Source: Dechloromonas sp. Dech2017 (GTDB lineage: Bacteria > Pseudomonadota > Gammaproteobacteria > Burkholderiales > Rhodocyclaceae). From it: a stretch of DNA of 64,000 nt. A program made the translations under genes and the position numbers. The notes below the pieces were generated by a model. The model ran no database searches, was not told the origin of the DNA, and saw nothing but the letters and a program-made list of their open reading frames with translations. The stretch's first letter is position 1; each line of letters starts with the position of its first letter. This document shows positions 31,066 to 39,408 of the stretch, piece by piece. The stretch lies in assembly GCA_009469585.1 (NCBI GenBank), contig SSXW01000012.1:1-64000 (forward strand), read 5' to 3'.

Positions 31066-31617
31066 TCAGCCCGGCGACAGGGTGGCGGCCACCCGCCCCG
31101 GTTCGATGCGGATGGCCCGCAGCAGCCAGCGGGCCGTCTGCTCCTGCGGCGAACCGTCGGCGCGCAGGACATAGACCGGCTTGCTGCGGAAGTAGGCGCT
31201 CATCATCTGGGTGATGGCCTGGCGGGCCATCGGTTCGGCCTCGCGCGGGATGCCGACCGATTGCACCGAGTGGGCCACCGGGTTCTCCAGGAAGAAGGCC
31301 TTGGCGTTGTCGTCGTAGCGCACGCCGGAGGTGCCGAGCACATCGACCGGCACCGGCGGATTGCCGAGCACGGCAACCTTGAGGCGCGCCGCCACGGCCG
31401 CCTTGCCGGCCGGCTCGCCGAGGTGGATTTTCGGCGGTTCGATGAGGGCGATGACGATCATGCCGTTGCCGTAGCTTTTCTGCATCGTGCCGCTTTTGTC
31501 GACCTGGGTCTGGATGTCGGCTTCGGAAAAGTGCACTTCTTTCTCCAGAAAGCCGGCGCTGCTGGCCGGGGCGCTGGCCAGCAGGGCCAGGGCGAGCAAC
31601 AGGGGTTTCAGCTTCAT
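31066..31617 (-). CDS. DUF1439 (YceB-like) exported protein
   Basis: This 183-residue protein has an N-terminal signal peptide ([20 protein letters not shown]). The C-terminal segment YFRSKPVYVLRADGSPQEQT aligns well with E. coli lipoprotein YceB (YFxxxPxYVLRxDGS). No lipobox cysteine is present, so it is probably periplasmic rather than lipid-anchored. The DUF1439 family has no established function. Its ATG overlaps the stop of the AraC-type regulator gene (ATGA), so the two are co-transcribed and perhaps functionally linked. Confidence 0.85.
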   Translation of the reverse strand: MKLKPLLLALALLASAPASSAGFLEKEVHFSEADIQTQVDKSGTMQKSYGNGMIVIALIEPPKIHLGEPAGKAAVAARLKVAVLGNPPVPVDVLGTSGVRYDDNAKAFFLENPVAHSVQSVGIPREAEPMARQAITQMMSAYFRSKPVYVLRADGSPQEQTARWLLRAIRIEPGRVAATLSPG

Positions 31618-32705
31618 CGGTGTCCTCGGTTCGGTTCGGCGTATTGTCCCATCCATTGCCGCCGGTAGTGCACCGGCGCCATGCCCGTCCATTCGACGAA
31701 GGCGCGGTAGAAGGCCGAGGTGTCGGCGTAGCCGAGATCGGCGGCGACCTGGGCGATAGGGTCCCGGGTCTTGGTCAGGCGGGCCAGCGCCAGGTCGCGG
31801 CGCAGGGCGTCCTTGATGGCGCGGAAGCTCGAACCTTCCTCGTCGAGCCGGCGATGGATGCTGCGCGGCGACAGGTGCAGGCGGTCGGCGATGTCGTCGA
31901 GGCTGAGCGTGGCGGGCAGGGCAGCGCGCAGGAGGTCGCGGACGCGGATGACCATGTCGCGGTCGCGCCGGTAGAGGGTGGTGATCTTGCCCGGCGCGCC
32001 GTCGAGGAAGGCGGTGAGCGCTGCCTCGTCGCGGCGGATGGGCAGATCGAGCAGGTTGGCGTTGAAGCTGGCGACCAGCGTGCCAGTGCCGCCAGGCACG
32101 GTCGGCGCGAAGCGCGAATCCTCGGTGAAGATCAGCGCGTAGTCGGCGAAGTGGGCCGGCTTGCGGTAGGGAAAGATGACGCTGTCGAGGGCGATGCCGC
32201 GCCCGGCCAGCCAGCACGACAAGCCATGCAACAGGCGGAGCAGCCACTCGAAGGCGAAGACGCGGCCGGGGTCGTCGGGGTTTTCGGCGAGCTTGCGGGT
32301 TTCGCCGATGACCAGTTCGGCATGGCCGTGCGAGCGCCGGATGCTGACCGCCAGGTCGGGCAGCACGACGTGCAGGAAGCGGCTGGCCCGGGCCAGCGCC
32401 TCGGCCAGCGTCGGCGCACTGAGGCAGCCGCGACAGAGGAATTCGAAACTGCCGACGCGCATCGGCTGGGCGAACAGGCCGAAGCCTTCGTCGTCCAACT
32501 GGTGGTTCAGGCGGTTGTAGAGGGCCGCGTAGCGGTCGATGGCAATCCGGCTGGCGGTGTCTGCAACATCGATGCCGGTGGCCGACAGCAGCGGGCCTGG
32601 ATCGATTTGCCGGCGTGCCAGCCCGGCCAGCATGCCGGTAACAAATCCCATGGCGACAGTGGCTTGCGTGCGGCTTGGCGAATCGGGCTTGGTGCGATGC
32701 GGCAT
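31614..32705 (-). CDS. AraC-family transcriptional regulator
   Basis: This 363-residue regulator has an N-terminal ligand-sensing domain of the OruR/ArgR-like (Arabinose_bd) type and a C-terminal double helix-turn-helix domain. The latter shows [20 protein letters not shown] and the signature [20 protein letters not shown]. The start [14 protein letters not shown] directly abuts a copy of the dispersed repeat, which overlaps the ATG. A later start at [15 protein letters not shown], 18 codons in, would remove this oddity. The ligand is unknown. It is divergent from icmF and in operon with the DUF1439 gene. Confidence 0.9.
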   Translation of the reverse strand: MPHRTKPDSPSRTQATVAMGFVTGMLAGLARRQIDPGPLLSATGIDVADTASRIAIDRYAALYNRLNHQLDDEGFGLFAQPMRVGSFEFLCRGCLSAPTLAEALARASRFLHVVLPDLAVSIRRSHGHAELVIGETRKLAENPDDPGRVFAFEWLLRLLHGLSCWLAGRGIALDSVIFPYRKPAHFADYALIFTEDSRFAPTVPGGTGTLVASFNANLLDLPIRRDEAALTAFLDGAPGKITTLYRRDRDMVIRVRDLLRAALPATLSLDDIADRLHLSPRSIHRRLDEEGSSFRAIKDALRRDLALARLTKTRDPIAQVAADLGYADTSAFYRAFVEWTGMAPVHYRRQWMGQYAEPNRGHR

Positions 32706-32738
32706 TTTCGGCTTTTTTTCGGGTTGACCGCAGCACTC
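32701..32738 (+). repeat. Dispersed intergenic repeat, copy 7
   Basis: GGCATTTTCGGC, then TTTTTTTCGGGTTGACCGCAG. The minus-strand start codon of the AraC-type regulator falls inside its left edge, so the element forms the ribosome-binding region of that gene if that start is used. Confidence 0.8.
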
Positions 32739-32845
32739 TATCACCTTGGCAGAATTTGCACGATTGTCGTCATTCGCGACAATGGCGGTGCTCTGAAAGC
32801 GGCCTACCATGGGCGCCTTCTCTCTTTTTTGTCGAGGCAGGCGTC

Positions 32846-35800
32846 ATGACCGATCTTTCCGTTGCCAAGAAACTCGTCCCTTACAAGCCGAAGAACAAGG
32901 TGCGCTTCGTCACCGCCGCCTCGTTGTTCGACGGGCACGATGCCTCGATCAACATCATGCGGCGGATTCTGCAATCGACCGGCTCCGAGGTCATCCACCT
33001 CGGCCACAACCGCTCGGTGCAGGAAATCGTCAATGCCGCGCTGCAGGAAGACGTGCAGGGCATCTGCATCACCTCCTACCAGGGCGGCCACGTCGAATTC
33101 TTCAAGTACATGGTCGATCTGCTCAAGGCCAACGGTGGCGAGAACATCAAGATTTTCGGTGGTGGCGGCGGCGTGATCGTTCCGTCGGAAATCAAGGAAT
33201 TGCACGACTACGGCGTGACCCGCATCTACGCGCCGGAAGATGGCGTGCACATGGGCCTGCAGGGCATGATCAACGAGGTCGTGCAGAAGTCCGATTTCGA
33301 TGTGGCCGATGAAGGTGTGCCGAGCGCCGAGCAGGCGCTGGCTGGCTTGAAGGCCGGTGATCGCCGTTTGCTCGCCCGGCTCATTACGCTGCTCGAAAAC
33401 GGCGAGGCGCCGGCCCTCAAAGAGCCGCTGCTCAAGGCTGCTGCCGCGCTGGAAACGCCGGTGCTGGGCATCACGGGTACAGGCGGTGCCGGCAAGTCCT
33501 CGCTGACCGACGAAATCGTCCGCCGTTTCCGTCTCGACCAAGGCGATACGGTCAAGATCGGCCTGATCTCCATCGACCCGTCGCGCAAACGCACCGGCGG
33601 CGCGCTGCTCGGCGACCGCATCCGCATGAACGCCATCGAGCACCCGAACATCTTCATGCGCTCGCTGGCCACCCGCGATACCGGGTCGGAGATTTCCAAG
33701 GCGCTGCCCGAGGTCATCGCCGCCTGCAAGCTGGCCGGCTTCGACCTGGTCGTCGTCGAGACTTCCGGCATCGGCCAGGGCAACGCCGCCATCGTGCCCT
33801 TCGTCGACCTGTCGCTGTACGTCATGACCCCCGAGTTCGGCGCCGCCTCCCAGCTGGAGAAGATCGACATGCTCGACTTCGCCGACTTCGTGGCGATCAA
33901 CAAGTTCGACCGCAAGGGCGCCGAGGACGCGCTGCGCGACGTGCGCAAGCAGTACCAGCGCAACCGCGAACTGTGGGGCGCCGCGCCCGAGGCCATGCCG
34001 GTCTTCGGCACCCAGGCCGCGCGCTTCAACGACGATGGCGTCACCGCGCTCTACCAGGCGCTGGTCCCGGTGCTCGCCGACAAGGGGCTGAAACTCAAGC
34101 CGGGCCAGCTGCCGGTGGTCAGCGTCAGGCAGTCGTCGAGTCAGCGTGCCATCGTGCCGGCCCAGCGCGTGCGCTACCTGGCCGAGATCGCCGACAGCGT
34201 GCGCGGCTACCATGCCCACACCGCCGAGCAGGTCAAGATTGCCCGCGAACGCCAGGCCTTGCGCATCGCCCAGGGGATTTTCTCGGCTTGCGACAAGTCG
34301 ACCGCGGCTAATTTGGAAACATTCGCCGAATTGCAGGCTTACAAGGATAGTCAGCAAGATCCTCGGGCAAAAAAGCTGCTCGACATGTGGCCGCAGACCG
34401 TCGCCGCCTATGCCGGCGACGAATACGTGGTGAAGATCCGCGACAAGGAAATCCGCACCAAGCTGACCTCGGAATCGCTGTCCGGCACCCGGATTCGCAA
34501 GGTCATCCTGCCCCAATACACCGACGATGGCGAGATCCTGCGCTTCCTGATGAAGGAGAACGTCCCCGGCTCCTTCCCCTACACCGCCGGCGTCTTCGCC
34601 TTCAAGCGCGAGGGCGAGGACCCGACCCGGATGTTCGCCGGCGAGGGCGACGCCTTCCGTACCAACCGTCGCTTCAAGCGCGTCTCGGAAGGCATGCCGG
34701 CACATCGCCTGTCGACGGCCTTCGACTCGGTGACCCTGTACGGCTGCGACCCCGACGAGCGGCCGGACATCTACGGCAAGATCGGCAATTCCGGGGTGTC
34801 GATCGCCACGCTGGACGACATGAAGGTGCTCTACGACGGCTTCAACCTGGTCTGCCCGACGACTTCGGTGTCGATGACCATCAACGGCCCGGCGCCGATC
34901 ATCCTGGCCTGCTACTTCAATACGGCCATCGACCAGCAGCTGACCAAATTCGAGCAGGACAACGGCCGCCAGCCGACCGAGGACGAAGCGCAGAAGATCC
35001 GCCAATGGACGCTGTCCACCGTGCGCGGCACCGTGCAGGCCGACATCCTGAAGGAAGACCAGGGCCAGAACACCTGCATCTTCTCGACCGAATTCGCGCT
35101 GAAGATGATGGGCGACATCCAGGAATTCTTCGTCCATCACCAAGTGCAGAACTTCTACTCGGTGTCGATTTCCGGCTATCACATCGCCGAGGCCGGCGCC
35201 AACCCGATCAGCCAGCTCGCCTTCACGCTGGCCAACGGCTTCACCTACGTCGAGTCGTATCTGGCGCGCGGCATGCACATCGACGACTTCGCGCCCAACC
35301 TGTCCTTCTTCTTCAGCAACGGCATGGACCCGGAATACTCGGTGATCGGCCGCGTCGCGCGGCGCATCTGGGCCGTCGCCATGAAGAACAAGTACGGTGC
35401 CAACGAGCGTTCGCAAAAGTTGAAATACCACATCCAGACCAGCGGCCGTTCGCTGCACGCCCAGGAAATGGACTTCAACGACATCCGCACCACGCTGCAG
35501 GCGCTGATCGCCATCTACGATAACTGCAACAGCCTGCACACCAACGCCTACGACGAGGCGATCACGACGCCGACCGAGGAATCGGTGCGCCGGGCGATGG
35601 CCATCCAACTGATCATCAACCGCGAATGGGGTGTGGCCAAGAACGAGAACCCCAACCAGGGCGCCTTCGTCATCGACGAGCTGACCGACCTGGTCGAGGA
35701 AGCGGTGCTCAAGGAATTCGAAGCCATCGCCAGCCGTGGCGGCGTGCTCGGCGCCATGGAAACCGGCTACCAGCGTGGCAAGATCCAGGAGGAGTCGATG

Positions 35801-36121
35801 CTCTACGAGCACAAGAAGCACGACGGCTCCTACCCGATCATCGGCGTCAATACCTTCCTCAACCCCAAGGGCATGGCCCAGCAGGAAATCGAGCTGGCCC
35901 GCTCGACCGATGACGAGAAGCAGTCGCAAATCCGGCGTTTGCGCGATTTTCAGGCAAAAAACGCGTCGACCGCAGCAGTCATGCTCGACAAGCTGAAGCA
36001 GACGGTGATCGCCGATGGCAACGTCTTCGCCGTGCTGGTCGAGGCCGTTCGCCACTGTTCGCTCGGCCAGATCAGCACCGCCCTCTACGAGGTCGGCGGC
36101 CAGTACCGGCGCAGCATGTAA
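32846..36121 (+). CDS. icmF: Fused isobutyryl-CoA mutase (IcmF)
   Basis: This 1091-residue coenzyme B12 enzyme combines all parts in one chain. The N-terminal cobalamin-binding domain (~20-150) has the base-off motif [10 protein letters not shown] and [13 protein letters not shown] MeaB-like G-protein chaperone follows, with P-loop [27 protein letters not shown] and NKFDRKG. The mutase barrel domain comes last. Length and order match IcmF and not methylmalonyl-CoA mutase. It interconverts isobutyryl-CoA and n-butyryl-CoA, and some family members act on pivalyl-CoA. Two segments (34275-34310 and 35941-35980) resemble the dispersed repeat in frame. A hairpin terminator follows the stop. Confidence 0.95.
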   Translation: MTDLSVAKKLVPYKPKNKVRFVTAASLFDGHDASINIMRRILQSTGSEVIHLGHNRSVQEIVNAALQEDVQGICITSYQGGHVEFFKYMVDLLKANGGENIKIFGGGGGVIVPSEIKELHDYGVTRIYAPEDGVHMGLQGMINEVVQKSDFDVADEGVPSAEQALAGLKAGDRRLLARLITLLENGEAPALKEPLLKAAAALETPVLGITGTGGAGKSSLTDEIVRRFRLDQGDTVKIGLISIDPSRKRTGGALLGDRIRMNAIEHPNIFMRSLATRDTGSEISKALPEVIAACKLAGFDLVVVETSGIGQGNAAIVPFVDLSLYVMTPEFGAASQLEKIDMLDFADFVAINKFDRKGAEDALRDVRKQYQRNRELWGAAPEAMPVFGTQAARFNDDGVTALYQALVPVLADKGLKLKPGQLPVVSVRQSSSQRAIVPAQRVRYLAEIADSVRGYHAHTAEQVKIARERQALRIAQGIFSACDKSTAANLETFAELQAYKDSQQDPRAKKLLDMWPQTVAAYAGDEYVVKIRDKEIRTKLTSESLSGTRIRKVILPQYTDDGEILRFLMKENVPGSFPYTAGVFAFKREGEDPTRMFAGEGDAFRTNRRFKRVSEGMPAHRLSTAFDSVTLYGCDPDERPDIYGKIGNSGVSIATLDDMKVLYDGFNLVCPTTSVSMTINGPAPIILACYFNTAIDQQLTKFEQDNGRQPTEDEAQKIRQWTLSTVRGTVQADILKEDQGQNTCIFSTEFALKMMGDIQEFFVHHQVQNFYSVSISGYHIAEAGANPISQLAFTLANGFTYVESYLARGMHIDDFAPNLSFFFSNGMDPEYSVIGRVARRIWAVAMKNKYGANERSQKLKYHIQTSGRSLHAQEMDFNDIRTTLQALIAIYDNCNSLHTNAYDEAITTPTEESVRRAMAIQLIINREWGVAKNENPNQGAFVIDELTDLVEEAVLKEFEAIASRGGVLGAMETGYQRGKIQEESMLYEHKKHDGSYPIIGVNTFLNPKGMAQQEIELARSTDDEKQSQIRRLRDFQAKNASTAAVMLDKLKQTVIADGNVFAVLVEAVRHCSLGQISTALYEVGGQYRRSM

Positions 36122-36154
36122 TCTTTCCGATCATCGCCATCGGGCGACGAATGG

Positions 36155-36183
36155 ACGGCGAGGCCTGGTGCCTCGCCGTTTTT
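36155..36183 (+). terminator. Rho-independent terminator after icmF
   Basis: A 10 bp perfect stem (ACGGCGAGGC/GCCTCGCCGT) with a 5-base loop merges into a T5 run. It lies 33 bases after the icmF stop. Confidence 0.9.
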
Positions 36184-36202
36184 GTTTTGGCTGGCCGGGG
36201 GC

Positions 36203-36231
36203 AAAAAAATGGCCCACGCGGGGCGTGGGCC
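36203..36231 (-). terminator. Terminator-like hairpin facing left, with no obvious gene
   Basis: A 9 bp perfect stem (GGCCCACGC/GCGTGGGCC) with a GGG loop is preceded on the plus strand by seven A residues. Read leftward it is therefore a stem followed by a T tract. No leftward gene lies to its right: the next 430 bases hold no credible leftward frame. It could end an undetected small RNA made from the 36.24-36.35 kb region. Confidence 0.6.
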
Positions 36232-36337
36232 GGAAATAGTCATCGCTGACCATGCAGCAATCCTGTCGCAAACCACTTCGCTGACAAGGAGCAGGGTCAT
36301 GATAAACCCCGCTTGATCTCCGCTGCCTCAGGCCAAG

Positions 36338-36355
36338 ATCAACGTTTGATCAATG
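36338..36355 (-). promoter_or_regulatory. Tandem GTTGAT-type site 1 upstream of the DUF4212/symporter operon
   Basis: Read on the minus strand it is CATTGAT-CAAA-CGTTGAT, two half-sites 11 bp apart. The same architecture occurs at 36520 and in front of the OmpR-type regulator gene at 46799. The site also contains a perfect palindrome GATCAA-CGT-TTGATC. It lies in a 540-base AT-rich gap that otherwise shows no gene. Confidence 0.5.
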
Positions 36356-36519
36356 CGAAGATTAAATGTTTTGGCGTTATATGTTGATGTATTGGAATTA
36401 TCTCAATAAACATCAAATTATTGGTTGGTTGCACGACTTTTTGCGCCGCCAATTATCATCGATGTTTGTGTTAAAAATCCTTTAAAACCATGGTGTTGTA
36501 TATATTGCATTAACGAAAC

Positions 36520-36537
36520 ATCAACAAACGATCAACG
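36520..36537 (-). promoter_or_regulatory. Tandem GTTGAT-type site 2 upstream of the DUF4212/symporter operon
   Basis: On the minus strand it reads CGTTGAT-CGTT-TGTTGAT. This is nearly identical to TGTTGAT-CTTT-TGTTGAT upstream of the response regulator gene at 46.9 kb, including the 11 bp half-site spacing typical of OmpR-family regulators. It lies about 125 bases before the DUF4212 start. Confidence 0.6.
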
Positions 36538-36662
36538 CCTTGATATAACGCAGATTTCTTACAGTTTGTGTCAGCCAGGTGTAAGTTTCGCGGCAAAAAC
36601 TGGAAGGGTGGTTCTGTGCCGTTGGCAGGACCTGACATTCCTAAAATCTGGAGGAGACATCT

Positions 36663-36914
36663 ATGGAAGATACAGGCAAGGCCTATTGGTCAGCTGTATT
36701 GGGTCTGCTTACCAAGGTCCTGGCGATCTGGTTCGTGGTCTCGTTCGGTGCCGGCATCCTGTTTGCCGAAGCGCTGAACAACATCAAACTTGGGGGATAC
36801 CCACTGGGCTTCTGGTTCGCCCATCAGGGATCGATCTACATCTTCATCGGCTTGATCTTTTACTACGCCAAAGCCATGAACAAACTCGACCGCAAGTTCG
36901 ACGTTCACGAGTAA
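36663..36914 (+). CDS. DUF4212 small membrane subunit of a solute:sodium symporter
   Basis: This 83-residue protein has two membrane helices (about residues 10-35 and 48-68) and ends in a charged tail. DUF4212 proteins (also called sodium/substrate symporter small subunit) are encoded directly before a long SSS-family symporter, as here with a 10-base gap. GGAGGAG lies 6 bases before the ATG. It plays the part that DUF485 plays for ActP at 3.8 kb, but the two small proteins are unrelated in sequence. A long leader with two tandem regulator-type sites precedes it. Confidence 0.9.
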   Translation: MEDTGKAYWSAVLGLLTKVLAIWFVVSFGAGILFAEALNNIKLGGYPLGFWFAHQGSIYIFIGLIFYYAKAMNKLDRKFDVHE

Positions 36915-36924
36915 GGGAGCCGAT

Positions 36925-38733
36925 ATGGATCTGCAAACCATGACCTACCTGGTGGTCGGCGCCTCGTTCGCGCTGTACATCGGGATCGCAATCTGGGCGC
37001 GCGCTGGCAGCACGTCCGAGTTCTATGCTGCCGGCGGCAGCGTTCACCCGGTCACCAACGGGATGGCGACGGCGGCCGACTGGATGTCGGCGGCCTCCTT
37101 CATCTCGATGGCCGGCCTCATCTCCAACATGGGTTACGGCGGCGGCCTGTTCCTGATGGGCTGGACCGGCGGCTACGTCCTGCTCGCCTGCCTGCTCGCC
37201 CCGTACCTGCGCAAGTTCGGCAAGTTCACCGTGCCCCAGTTCATCGGCGACCGCTTCTACTCGAAGACGGCGTCGACGGTGGCCGTGGTCTGCCTGCTGA
37301 CCGCCTCGATCACCTACATCATCGGCCAGATGACCGGTGTCGGCGTGGCCTTCTCGCGCTTCCTCGGCGTCTCGAACGAAATGGGCATCTACATCGGTAT
37401 GGGCATCGTCTTCGCCTACGCCGTGTTCGGCGGCATGAAGGGCATCACCTACACCCAGGTCGCCCAGTATGTCGTGCTGATCCTGGCCTACACCGTTCCG
37501 GCCATCTTCATCTCGCTGCAGCTGACCGGCAACCCGATCCCGCAACTGGGTCTGGGTTCCAACATGGTCGGCACCGACGTCACCCTGCTCCAGAAGCTGG
37601 ACCAGGTCGTCGTCGATCTCGGCTTCGGCAAGTACACCACGACGACTGCCGGCAGCACGCTGAACATGTTCGTCTACACCCTGTCGCTGATGATCGGTAC
37701 GGCCGGTCTGCCGCACGTCATCATGCGCTTCTTCACCGTGCCCAAGGTCGAGGACGCACGTTACTCCGCCGGCTGGGCGCTGGTCTTCATCGCCATCCTG
37801 TACACCACGGCGCCGGCTGTTGCCGCCATGGCCAAGATGAACCTGATCCGTACCGTCACCCCGGGCGTCGTCATGCAGGGCGTCGATCCGTACACCGCCG
37901 AGTCGCAGATCAAGTTCGACGAGCGTCCGGACTGGATGAAGCGCTGGGAAAAGACCGGTCTCCTCAAGTTCGAGGACAAGAACGGCGACGGTCGTATCCA
38001 GTACTACAACGACAAGACCAAGAACGAAGCCGCCAAGGCCAAGATGGACGAGGCCGGCTGGAAGGGCAACGAGCTGACGGTCAACGCCGACATCATCGTG
38101 CTGGCCAATCCGGAAATCGCCCTGCTGCCGAACTGGGTCATCGCCCTGGTCGCCGCCGGCGGTCTGGCTGCCGCGCTGTCGACCGCTGCCGGCCTGCTGA
38201 TGGCCATCTCGGCTGCCGTGTCGCATGACCTGGTGAAGGGCATCTTCAAGCCGGACATCAGCGAAAGCGGCGAACTGATGGCGGGCAAGATCTCGATGGC
38301 CATCGCAATCGTCATCGCCGGCTACCTCGGTCTCAACCCGCCGGGCTTCGCCGCCGGCACCGTGGCCCTGGCCTTCGGTATCGCGGCTTCCTCGCTGTTC
38401 CCGGCGATCATGATGGGCATCTTCTCCAAGAAGATGAACAAGGAAGGCGCTGTCGCCGGCATGCTGGCTGGCCTCTTCATCACCCTGTTCTACGTGTTCG
38501 CGCACAAGGGCATCTTCTTCATCAAGGGGACCGACTTCCTGCCGATGATCGGCGGCGCCAACAGCTTCTTCGGCATCACGCCGGAAGCCTTCGGTGCAGT
38601 CGGCGCGCTGGTCAACTTCATCGTCGCCTTCGTGGTCGACAAGATGACCAAGGAACCGCCCGAGCATATCCAGGCCCTGGTCGAAAGCGTACGCATCCCG
38701 CGTGGCGCCAAGGCTGTGGATGGCGCTCACTAA
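36925..38733 (+). CDS. Solute:sodium symporter, DUF4212-associated (acetate/monocarboxylate type)
   Basis: This 602-residue SSS-family transporter has about 13 helices. Landmarks are SEFYAAGGSVHPVTNGMATA, DWMSAASFISMAG and IGTAGLPHVIMRFFTVPKV. Between helices lies a long hydrophilic insert (about residues 325-380, with KFDERPDWMKRWEKTG and EDKNGDGRIQYYN), absent from classical ActP. The insert's DKNGDGRIQY looks like a calcium loop. Family members are annotated as cation acetate symporters; acetate or a similar acid is likely but not proven. A strong terminator follows. Confidence 0.92.
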   Translation: MDLQTMTYLVVGASFALYIGIAIWARAGSTSEFYAAGGSVHPVTNGMATAADWMSAASFISMAGLISNMGYGGGLFLMGWTGGYVLLACLLAPYLRKFGKFTVPQFIGDRFYSKTASTVAVVCLLTASITYIIGQMTGVGVAFSRFLGVSNEMGIYIGMGIVFAYAVFGGMKGITYTQVAQYVVLILAYTVPAIFISLQLTGNPIPQLGLGSNMVGTDVTLLQKLDQVVVDLGFGKYTTTTAGSTLNMFVYTLSLMIGTAGLPHVIMRFFTVPKVEDARYSAGWALVFIAILYTTAPAVAAMAKMNLIRTVTPGVVMQGVDPYTAESQIKFDERPDWMKRWEKTGLLKFEDKNGDGRIQYYNDKTKNEAAKAKMDEAGWKGNELTVNADIIVLANPEIALLPNWVIALVAAGGLAAALSTAAGLLMAISAAVSHDLVKGIFKPDISESGELMAGKISMAIAIVIAGYLGLNPPGFAAGTVALAFGIAASSLFPAIMMGIFSKKMNKEGAVAGMLAGLFITLFYVFAHKGIFFIKGTDFLPMIGGANSFFGITPEAFGAVGALVNFIVAFVVDKMTKEPPEHIQALVESVRIPRGAKAVDGAH

Positions 38734-38790
38734 GTAGCACAGGCGTATCATGTCGGCCGGCACCCAGCGCGGTGCCGGTAGCGAGCAAAA

Positions 38791-38820
38791 CCCCGCCGGC
38801 TACCGTGGCGGGGTTTTTTT
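38791..38820 (+). terminator. Rho-independent terminator after the symporter gene
   Basis: A 7 bp stem (CCCCGCC/GGCGGGG) with a 9-base loop is followed directly by T7. Confidence 0.9.
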
Positions 38821-38862
38821 CAGGTGTTGGCCTTGCCTCGAGCGAGGCGTCTGGAGTTGCAG

Positions 38863-39231
38863 ATGGTTTTCAATGTCAGTGTCGCCATGAACTGGATCCT
38901 TTTCCTGGCGCTGTTCCCGATCACTTTCTTCTGGCTGCGCCGGGCCTGGCGCATCATCGTCAAGCGCGACTGGTCGGATGTCGCCCTCAAGCGCGGCGTG
39001 CCGCCGGCCAATCCGGGGAAGTTCGCGCCCTACGTCGCGGCGGTGAATGTCATCGGCGGCGTCATCACGCTGTTCGTGATCGTCGGCGTCGCCGCCGGCT
39101 CGATGGAATTCGAAACGTGGACGGCGATCGCCGGTTCGACGCTGTGGATGAAGTTCATGTTCGATTTCCTGATCAGCCGCCACGCCCATCCGATGAAATT
39201 CGGCAAGACCAAGAGCGACAAGCCCGCCTGA
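38863..39231 (+). CDS. Hypothetical small membrane protein
   Basis: This 122-residue protein has about two or three membrane helices (about residues 6-22 and 52-75, with a possible third near 85-100). I do not recognise a family. Notable stretches are MNWILFLALFPITFFWLRR, then a conserved-looking basic cytosolic part (DWSDVALKRGVPPANPGKFA), and a C-terminus rich in Lys. The ATG was chosen for CTGGAG 6 bases upstream; an in-frame start 13 codons earlier overlaps the end of the preceding terminator region. It has its own terminator and is not obviously co-transcribed with the symporter. Confidence 0.7.
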   Translation: MVFNVSVAMNWILFLALFPITFFWLRRAWRIIVKRDWSDVALKRGVPPANPGKFAPYVAAVNVIGGVITLFVIVGVAAGSMEFETWTAIAGSTLWMKFMFDFLISRHAHPMKFGKTKSDKPA

Positions 39232-39280
39232 GTCTCTTGTCCGGCTACTGCCGGGGGCGGCCTTCGCTGCGCCCTGCGAC

Positions 39281-39324
39281 AAGGCCATGAACCCGGCACA
39301 GCGCCAGGTTCAGGGCCTTTTTTT
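39281..39324 (+). terminator. Rho-independent terminator
   Basis: AAGGCC-A-TGAACC pairs with GGTTCA-G-GGCCTT across a 13-base loop, with one internal A/G mismatch, and runs into T7. It ends the small membrane protein gene. Confidence 0.85.
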
Positions 39325-39344
39325 CGCCGCTGCGCAGCGGCGCG

Positions 39345-39386
39345 GATTTCGATTTTCGGTCTTTTTTCCGGTCGACCGCGGGAACG
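39345..39386 (+). repeat. Dispersed T-rich/GGTCGACC intergenic repeat, copy 8
   Basis: GATTTCGATTTTCGGTC, then TTTTTTCCGGTCGACCGCGG. It lies in the convergent region between the small membrane protein gene and the end of the antiporter operon. Confidence 0.9.
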
Positions 39387-39408
39387 ACCCCCCGACCGGC
39401 CGCCGGGA

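Noticed and set aside
36085..36300. A 71-codon leftward frame overlapping the icmF end and two hairpins
   Set aside because: It would have to be translated through two strong terminator hairpins and into icmF antisense; a non-coding RNA explains the leftward terminator better.
36425..36943. A 172-codon rightward frame across the AT-rich leader into the DUF4212 gene
   Set aside because: It overlaps the well-supported DUF4212 gene in another frame, has no ribosome site and has an unnatural composition.
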